Source: Alphaproteobacteria bacterium (GTDB lineage Bacteria; Pseudomonadota; Alphaproteobacteria; UBA2136; UBA6156). From it: a stretch of 11,196 nt of DNA. Position numbers and translations under genes: made by a program. Position 1 is the first letter of the stretch, and every line of letters starts with the position of its first letter. Below are positions 6,953 through 11,196 of this stretch, one piece after another. The DNA lies in NCBI GenBank assembly GCA_020249005.1, contig JADCGN010000095.1, positions 1 to 11,196 of the forward strand, written 5' to 3'. The notes under the pieces are model-generated. The model was not told the DNA's origin and did not search any database. It was given only the letters and a program-made list of their open reading frames with translations.

Positions 6953-8047
6953 ATGGCGCGGATTTTTGTCACAGCGGGGGCCAGCGGCGGGCACATCTTC
7001 CCTGCCATTGCCACCGCGCAGGAATTGCAACGCCGCGGCCACCAGGTGCTGTTTGTGTTGGGGGGCCCCAAGTTTGCCGAATTGGTGACGGCGGCGGAAA
7101 TTCCGCTGGCCAAGCTGCCTGCGGCGCCGTTCAACGACCGCGGCTGGTTGGGGCGCGGCGTGGCTTTGGCCTATCTGGCCTGGGCCTTGGTGCAGGCGTT
7201 GCGCTTGCTGGCGCAACAACCGCCGGCGGTGGTGTTCAGTGCGGGCGGGTATGGCAGTGCCGCGTTGGTGTTTGCCGCCAAGCTGCGGGGCATCCCGGTG
7301 GTGTTGAACGAACAGAACGTACTGCCCGGCCGGGCCAACCGCCTGCTGGCCCGCTTTGCCAGCCGTATGTTGCTGACCTTTGAGGAAACACGCCAATACT
7401 TGCCCAAGCTTACGGCGCCCCTGCTGACCACCGGCACGCCGCTGCGCGCCAGCCTGCTGGCGGCGGCCAACCAACCCAAGCCCGCCTTACCGGCGGGGCA
7501 TTTTCACCTGCTGGTGCTGGGCGGTAGCCAAGGCGCACGGATTCTTAGCGAGGTGGTGCCCGAAGCGGTGCGGCACCTGACGCCCGCCGAGCAGGCGCGC
7601 TTTCACCTCACGCAACAAGTCCGTACTGAAGATTTGGCCCGGGTGGAAGCCCAGTATGCGGGGGTGAAATTGGCGTCGCTAACCCTGCAGCCCTTCTTTG
7701 CCGACATGCCCGCCCGCTACCAAGCCGCCAGCGTGCTGCTCGGCCGCAGCGGTACCGGCACCGTGCTGGAAGCCGCATTGTTCGGCCTGCCGGCCATCTA
7801 TGTGCCGCTGGAGTTGGCCGACGGCCACCAAAAGCTCAATGCCGCCGTGGCCGAACGCGCCGACGCGGCCCTGGTACTGCCGCAGGCCTATTTTACCCCG
7901 GCCAACCTGCTGGTGCATCTGCGCGCCTTGTGGCAAGACGAGGCCAAGCGCCGGCGCATGGCGCAAGCTGCCCGCAGCCTCAGCCGCCCCGATGCGGTAA
8001 AGGCGGTAGCCGATGTGATTGAAGAACTGATGGGAGAGCGTGAATGA
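6953..8047 (+). CDS. murG: Undecaprenyldiphospho-muramoylpentapeptide beta-N-acetylglucosaminyltransferase MurG
   Basis: MurG is the peripheral inner-membrane GT-B glycosyltransferase that adds GlcNAc from UDP-GlcNAc to lipid I, producing lipid II for FtsW. The protein has 364 residues, close to E. coli MurG (about 355). The N-terminal glycine-rich loop is AGASGGHIFPA at 8-18, including the conserved H14 (more usual form GGTGGHxFP). Then come a hydrophobic and basic stretch at about 65-86, probably contacting the membrane, SAGGYGS at 96-102, NEQNVLPGRANRLLA at 119-133 and TGTPLR at 160-165. The C-terminal domain has LGGSQGAR at 189-196, PFFADMPARYQAA at 247-259, and the UDP-GlcNAc site GRSGTGTVLEAALFGLPA at 264-281 with the conserved glutamate E273, followed by ADGHQKLNA at 289-297. 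The stop shares ATGA with murC. Confidence 0.97.
   Translation: MARIFVTAGASGGHIFPAIATAQELQRRGHQVLFVLGGPKFAELVTAAEIPLAKLPAAPFNDRGWLGRGVALAYLAWALVQALRLLAQQPPAVVFSAGGYGSAALVFAAKLRGIPVVLNEQNVLPGRANRLLARFASRMLLTFEETRQYLPKLTAPLLTTGTPLRASLLAAANQPKPALPAGHFHLLVLGGSQGARILSEVVPEAVRHLTPAEQARFHLTQQVRTEDLARVEAQYAGVKLASLTLQPFFADMPARYQAASVLLGRSGTGTVLEAALFGLPAIYVPLELADGHQKLNAAVAERADAALVLPQAYFTPANLLVHLRALWQDEAKRRRMAQAARSLSRPDAVKAVADVIEELMGERE
8032..8036 (+). promoter_or_regulatory. Ribosome binding site of murC
   Basis: GGGAG ends 7 bases before the murC ATG at 8044, inside the last codons of murG. It supports the start that overlaps the murG stop in ATGA. Confidence 0.6.
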
Positions 8048-9444
8048 GCAAAAGCTTGCAACTGTTTGGGCAGAGCGTGGCCGGGCTGGCCCTGCACTTT
8101 ATTGGTGTGGGCGGGATTGGCATGAGCGGCCTGGCGGAAGTGTTGGCCCGCCAAGGGGCCCGCGTGAGCGGCTCCGACAGCGGCACCAAGGGCGATTTTG
8201 GCCGCCTGGAGCAGGCGGGGGTGAAGGTGTTCCGCAGCCATGCCGCCGACCATGTGCCCGCCGGCGTGATAGTGGTGGTCAGCACGGCGATTCGGCCCGA
8301 CAACCCCGAATTGGTGCAAGCCCAGGCGCAAGGCAACCGGGTGGTGCACCGGGCCGAGGTATTGGCGGCGGTGATGCAAAATTACCAAACGGTGGCGGTG
8401 AGCGGTACCCACGGCAAGACCAGCACCACCGCGCTGATTTACAGCGTACTGGCGGCAGCGGGGCTACCGGTGGGGGTGATCAACGGCGGCGTGTTGAATG
8501 CGCTGGGCACCAACGCGGTGCTGCCGCCCAAGCTAGGCGATTGGTTGGTGGTGGAGGCCGATGAGAGCGACGCCAGCTTCCTGAAGCTGAAGCCGACGGT
8601 GGCGGTCATCACCAACATCGAGCCCGAGCACATGGACACCTACGGCACTGAAGCCAAGTTGGTGGCGGCCTTCCAGGAATTTGCCGAAAATGCCGAGTTG
8701 GCCGTGTTGTGCGCCGATGACCCCAACACGCAAATTGTGGCGAGCCGCGCCGCCACCGACGTGCTAACCTACGGCCAAGAAGACACCGCCGATAGCGTGG
8801 TGCGGGAATTTTATCCGCGCGGCAGCGGCATGGTGATGGAGTGCAGCATCCGCGGCGGCATCTTGGAAGAGGTGGAAATTGCCTTGCCCGGTACGCATTA
8901 CGTGCTGAATAGCCTGGCGGCGCTTACCGTGGCGCAGGCCTTGCAGGCCGATCTCGGCCAGGCGGCGCTGGGCCTGAAAACCTTTCAAGGTGTGGGCCGC
9001 CGCTTCACCAAGGTGGGTACCTTCCATGGCGCTGTGGTGATTGATGATTACGGCCACCATCCCACCGAGATTGCCACCACCTTGGCGGCGGCGAAGCAAG
9101 TTTACACAGGCCGCGTGGTGGCGGTGATTCAGCCGCACCGCTACACCCGCTTGCGTGACCTGATGGCGGAATTTGCCAGCTGCGCCAAGGTGGCCGACGT
9201 GGCGATTCTGCTGCCGGTTTACAGCGCAGGCGAGGAGCCGATTCCGGGCGTTGACCATCGGGTGTTGGCCGAGCGAATGGATGCCACCGGCCAGCCGGAC
9301 GTGGTGGTACTGGCCAACGATGAGGCGGGTTTGCACGAAGCGCTGCATGAGCTGGCGCTCGGCCAAGGCGATGCGATTGTGTGCCTGGGCGCAGGGACGA
9401 TTACCGAGTACGCCAAGCATTTGGCCGGGCATCACGCGCATTAA
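8044..9444 (+). CDS. murC: UDP-N-acetylmuramate--L-alanine ligase MurC
   Basis: MurC adds the first amino acid, L-alanine, to UDP-MurNAc; it is the entry step of the Mur ligase series and acts directly after MurB. The 466 residues are of normal length. Motifs in order are the UDP-binding FIGVGGIGMSGLAEVL at 19-34, SGSD at 42-45, STAIRPDNPE at 80-89, HRAEVL at 102-107, the P-loop VSGTHGKTSTT at 119-129, EADESDASFL at 171-180, NIEPEHMDTYG at 191-201, PGTHYVLNSLAAL at 282-294, GVGRRF at 316-321, DDYGHHPTEI at 334-343, QPHRYTR at 363-369, VYSAGEEPIPG at 392-402 and LGAGTI at 448-453. GTHGKT with DDYGHHPTEI is diagnostic for MurC. HYVLN replaces the more usual HNVxN. I see nothing suggesting loss of function. 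The stop TAA is also part of the murB ribosome binding site. Confidence 0.98.
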   Translation: MSKSLQLFGQSVAGLALHFIGVGGIGMSGLAEVLARQGARVSGSDSGTKGDFGRLEQAGVKVFRSHAADHVPAGVIVVVSTAIRPDNPELVQAQAQGNRVVHRAEVLAAVMQNYQTVAVSGTHGKTSTTALIYSVLAAAGLPVGVINGGVLNALGTNAVLPPKLGDWLVVEADESDASFLKLKPTVAVITNIEPEHMDTYGTEAKLVAAFQEFAENAELAVLCADDPNTQIVASRAATDVLTYGQEDTADSVVREFYPRGSGMVMECSIRGGILEEVEIALPGTHYVLNSLAALTVAQALQADLGQAALGLKTFQGVGRRFTKVGTFHGAVVIDDYGHHPTEIATTLAAAKQVYTGRVVAVIQPHRYTRLRDLMAEFASCAKVADVAILLPVYSAGEEPIPGVDHRVLAERMDATGQPDVVVLANDEAGLHEALHELALGQGDAIVCLGAGTITEYAKHLAGHHAH

Positions 9445-9447
9445 GGA
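9442..9447 (+). promoter_or_regulatory. Ribosome binding site of murB overlapping the murC stop
   Basis: TAAGGA, close to the anti-16S consensus, includes the murC stop codon and ends 9 bases before the murB ATG at 9457. A ribosome finishing murC therefore sits on the murB initiation site, which suggests coupled translation. Confidence 0.7.
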
Positions 9448-9456
9448 ATTGGCAGT

Positions 9457-10446
9457 ATGGCCTGGCCCACGCCCGCTTGGTTGGACGCACTGCCGCCGGG
9501 GCCGGCTTATGCGGTGAACCACCCGCTGGCGCCCGAGACCACCATTCAGGTGGGCGGGCCCGCGCAGGTGTGGGCACCGTGCGGAACTTGGGCCCAAGTG
9601 GCGGCGTTACGCGCCTTTGCCACGGCCCACAGCATTCCCTTTACGCTGCTGGGCAAAGGCAGCAACATGGTGGTGGCCGATGGGGGGATCGGCGGGTTAG
9701 TGGTGCCGCTGGGCAAGGGATGTGATGCGGTGCGCGTAGAAGGCACCACGCTCTACGCCGAAGCCGGTGCCGCCACCGGCACGGCGGCGCGTGCCGCGCG
9801 CGAGGCAGGCTTGGCGGGCCTGGCGTTTTTTGGGGGAATTCCCGGCAGTGTGGGCGGCGCTTTGCGTATGAATGCCGGAGCCTATGGCCACGAAACCTTT
9901 GATGCGGTGACCGAGGTGGTGTTGCTGGATGCGCAAGGGCAAACGGTGGTGAAGCCGCCCAGTTTTGTGCAGCCGCGGTATCGTGGTACCACGCTGCCAG
10001 AAGGTTGGCTGTACCAAGCCGCCCGCTGGCATTTACAGCCGGGCGATAAGGAGCAAATCCGCCAACAGATGCGGGAAATTAACCAAGCCCGCAGCACCAG
10101 CCAGCCCCTGCACCTGCCGAGCTCCGGCAGCTGGTTTAAGAATGTACCCGTCACGGCTGAAAACCTGGCAATGCTGGAGCGCATCCATCCGGGCGTGGCG
10201 GTGGGGGGCGTGGTAAATGCCTGGCGCGTGGTGGCCGCCGCCGGCTGTCGCGGCTTGCGGGAAGGTGGGGCCCAGGTCAGCGAGCAACACTGCAACTTTT
10301 TTGTGAACCTTGGCCTGAAAGAAGGGCAAAGTGCCACGGCGGCTGAATTTGACCGGCTTTCTGCCCGTGTGGAAGCGGCGGTGCTGGCCAAGTTTGGCCT
10401 GGTGCTGCAGCGCGAGGTACGCTTTGTGGGGGAGGGAGCCGCATGA
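9457..10446 (+). CDS. murB: UDP-N-acetylenolpyruvoylglucosamine reductase MurB
   Basis: MurB is the FAD- and NADPH-dependent reductase that turns UDP-GlcNAc-enolpyruvate into UDP-MurNAc, the substrate of MurC encoded just upstream. The protein has 329 residues. The FAD-binding half shows PLAPETTIQVGGPA at 23-36, LGKGSNMVVADGGIGG at 65-80, and GGIPGSVGGALRMNAGAYG at 126-144. The C-terminal half shows PRYRGT at 173-178 (R175 probably the conserved substrate-binding arginine), SGSWFKN at 223-229 with S225 the likely proton donor, GCRGLREGGAQVSEQHCNFFVN at 263-284, and LQREVRFVG near the end with E320 the likely catalytic glutamate. Between FKN and AWRVVAAAGCRG is an extra segment of some 20 residues that most short alphaproteobacterial or Gram-positive MurB proteins lack, and the usual KNP is KNVP. 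The stop overlaps the ftsQ start; no ddl gene follows. Confidence 0.96.
   Translation: MAWPTPAWLDALPPGPAYAVNHPLAPETTIQVGGPAQVWAPCGTWAQVAALRAFATAHSIPFTLLGKGSNMVVADGGIGGLVVPLGKGCDAVRVEGTTLYAEAGAATGTAARAAREAGLAGLAFFGGIPGSVGGALRMNAGAYGHETFDAVTEVVLLDAQGQTVVKPPSFVQPRYRGTTLPEGWLYQAARWHLQPGDKEQIRQQMREINQARSTSQPLHLPSSGSWFKNVPVTAENLAMLERIHPGVAVGGVVNAWRVVAAAGCRGLREGGAQVSEQHCNFFVNLGLKEGQSATAAEFDRLSARVEAAVLAKFGLVLQREVRFVGEGAA
10431..10435 (+). promoter_or_regulatory. Ribosome binding site of ftsQ
   Basis: GGAGG, the strongest Shine-Dalgarno match in the window, ends 7 bases before the ftsQ ATG at 10443 and lies in the last codons of murB. It fixes the ftsQ start at the ATGA overlap. Confidence 0.75.
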
Positions 10447-11196
10447 CCAAAAAATACGAGCGCGAAACGTTGGGCGATCTGTTTCAGAACGCGGAAATCC
10501 GCCGTGAAGCCTTGGCCGCCGCCACCGGCGAGGCGCGGCTCGATAAAGCCACCAAACCCCCGTTGCCCGCATGGCGCCGCTGGCTGGCTGCCCAGGAACA
10601 GCGCGTGGCGGGGTGGCCGTGGATTATGATTGGCCGCAGCGTGGCGTTGGTGGGGCTACTCGCGGTGGGTACCTGGGGCTGGGAATACCGCGCCTGGTTG
10701 AATGACAAGGTAACCACCACAATTGCCGAAGCCACCGGCGCCACCGTGCAAAAAATTGAAGTGACCGGCCTGGTGCACACAGGCCAGGCCGAATTGCTGA
10801 AGGCCTTGGGCTTGGGCCGCGGCAGCAGCCTGGTGGGGTTTGATGCCGGCGCCGCCCGGCAACGGATTGAAGCCTTGCCGTGGGTGCGCTTGGCGAGCGT
10901 GGAGCGCCAATTGCCCGCCACCGTGCGGGTGCGGATTTACGAGCATACGCCGCTGGCGCGGATCATTTCCGGTAGCAGCGTGGTGGTGCTGAACCAGCAA
11001 GGGGAAGCCGTGATTGACGACACCACCAATGCCTTTGTGGGCCTGCCGCTGCTGCAGGGCGACCAAGCGCCGCAGCAGGCTGCCAGCTTGTTTGCGCACT
11101 TGCAGCCGCACCCGCAACTGTTGGGCCAACTGCGCGAGGCCACCTGGGTTGGTAACCGCCGCTGGGATTTGCGCTTTGTGAGTGGCGTGACGGTGA
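10443..11196 (+). CDS. ftsQ: Cell division protein FtsQ, N-terminal part, cut by the window edge
   Basis: The open frame runs to the end of the window for 251 codons without a stop, so the C-terminus is missing. FtsQ (DivIB family) is a bitopic inner-membrane protein that recruits FtsL and FtsB and links early and late divisome parts. Layout: a charged cytoplasmic tail of about 57 residues, one membrane helix at about 60-80 (hydrophobic IMIGRSVALVGLLAVG core), then a periplasmic POTRA-like domain at about 102-170 with KIEVTGLVHTGQAELLKALG, ALPWVRLASVERQLP at 144-158 and TVRVRIYEHTPLARI at 160-174. The pattern LPWVRxAxVERxLP...VxxxExxPLA is the FtsQ hallmark. The beta domain then starts with VVLNQQGEAVID and GLPLLQGD. 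The usual A-x-W-Q element after PLA is absent (RIISGSS). Position after murB and a strong ribosome binding site agree. ftsA and ftsZ would be expected downstream. Confidence 0.93.
   Translation, partial: MTKKYERETLGDLFQNAEIRREALAAATGEARLDKATKPPLPAWRRWLAAQEQRVAGWPWIMIGRSVALVGLLAVGTWGWEYRAWLNDKVTTTIAEATGATVQKIEVTGLVHTGQAELLKALGLGRGSSLVGFDAGAARQRIEALPWVRLASVERQLPATVRVRIYEHTPLARIISGSSVVVLNQQGEAVIDDTTNAFVGLPLLQGDQAPQQAASLFAHLQPHPQLLGQLREATWVGNRRWDLRFVSGVTV

Noticed and set aside
8040..8564. A 174-codon open frame starting at GTG 8040, next to the murC start
   Set aside because: It is in another frame of murC; murC shows every family motif and has a good ribosome binding site at 8032-8036.
8764..9597. 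A 277-codon open frame on the opposite strand over murC and murB
   Set aside because: It spans two well-identified genes, has a shadow-like composition, and has no ribosome binding site or family motif.

Overview
The window is one continuous, co-directional piece of a division and cell wall (dcw) gene cluster. All ten genes lie on the + strand, in the order ftsI (3' part only) - murE - murF - mraY - murD - ftsW - murG - murC - murB - ftsQ (5' part only). Less than about 1% of the window is non-coding. The longest gap is about 50 bases, in front of mraY. I see no RNA gene, mobile element, CRISPR array, phage gene or convincing terminator or promoter.

The organism is a Gram-negative bacterium making a meso-diaminopimelate peptidoglycan, because MurE carries the DNPR specificity motif. 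Several details point to Alphaproteobacteria: the GTSGKTSVA P-loop of MurE, the GS-NNH-GVPL motif of MurF, the GGxPK motif of MurD, the WWW-x-x-DR start and LPDAHTDF loop of FtsW, the murC-murB adjacency and the form of FtsQ. The DNA is GC-rich. The class is inferred from remembered family motifs, not from a search; a deep or poorly sampled lineage is plausible because several enzymes deviate at normally conserved positions.

Layout: bases 1-610 hold the end of the division transpeptidase FtsI. Bases 603-3316 hold MurE and MurF, which add meso-DAP and D-Ala-D-Ala to the UDP-MurNAc peptide. Bases 3369-4451 hold MraY, which moves the finished pentapeptide onto undecaprenyl phosphate (lipid I). 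Bases 4458-5825 hold MurD, the D-Glu ligase. Bases 5822-6934 hold FtsW, the septal glycan polymerase. Bases 6953-8047 hold MurG, which makes lipid II. Bases 8044-9444 and 9457-10446 hold MurC (L-Ala ligase) and MurB (UDP-GlcNAc-enolpyruvate reductase). From base 10443 to the edge lies FtsQ, the divisome scaffold protein. The genes cover the pathway from MurB through MurC, D, E and F to MraY, MurG and the FtsW-FtsI synthase pair. Four ATGA stop-start overlaps and one 8-base overlap suggest translational coupling along a single transcript.

I found no previously undescribed system; this is an ordinary essential locus. The points worth a second look are the absence of ddl between murB and ftsQ, substitutions at normally conserved active-site positions in MurF and in the first cytoplasmic loop of MraY, an atypical N-terminal UDP-binding domain in MurE, an extra segment in MurB, and QPN instead of QPD in FtsW.
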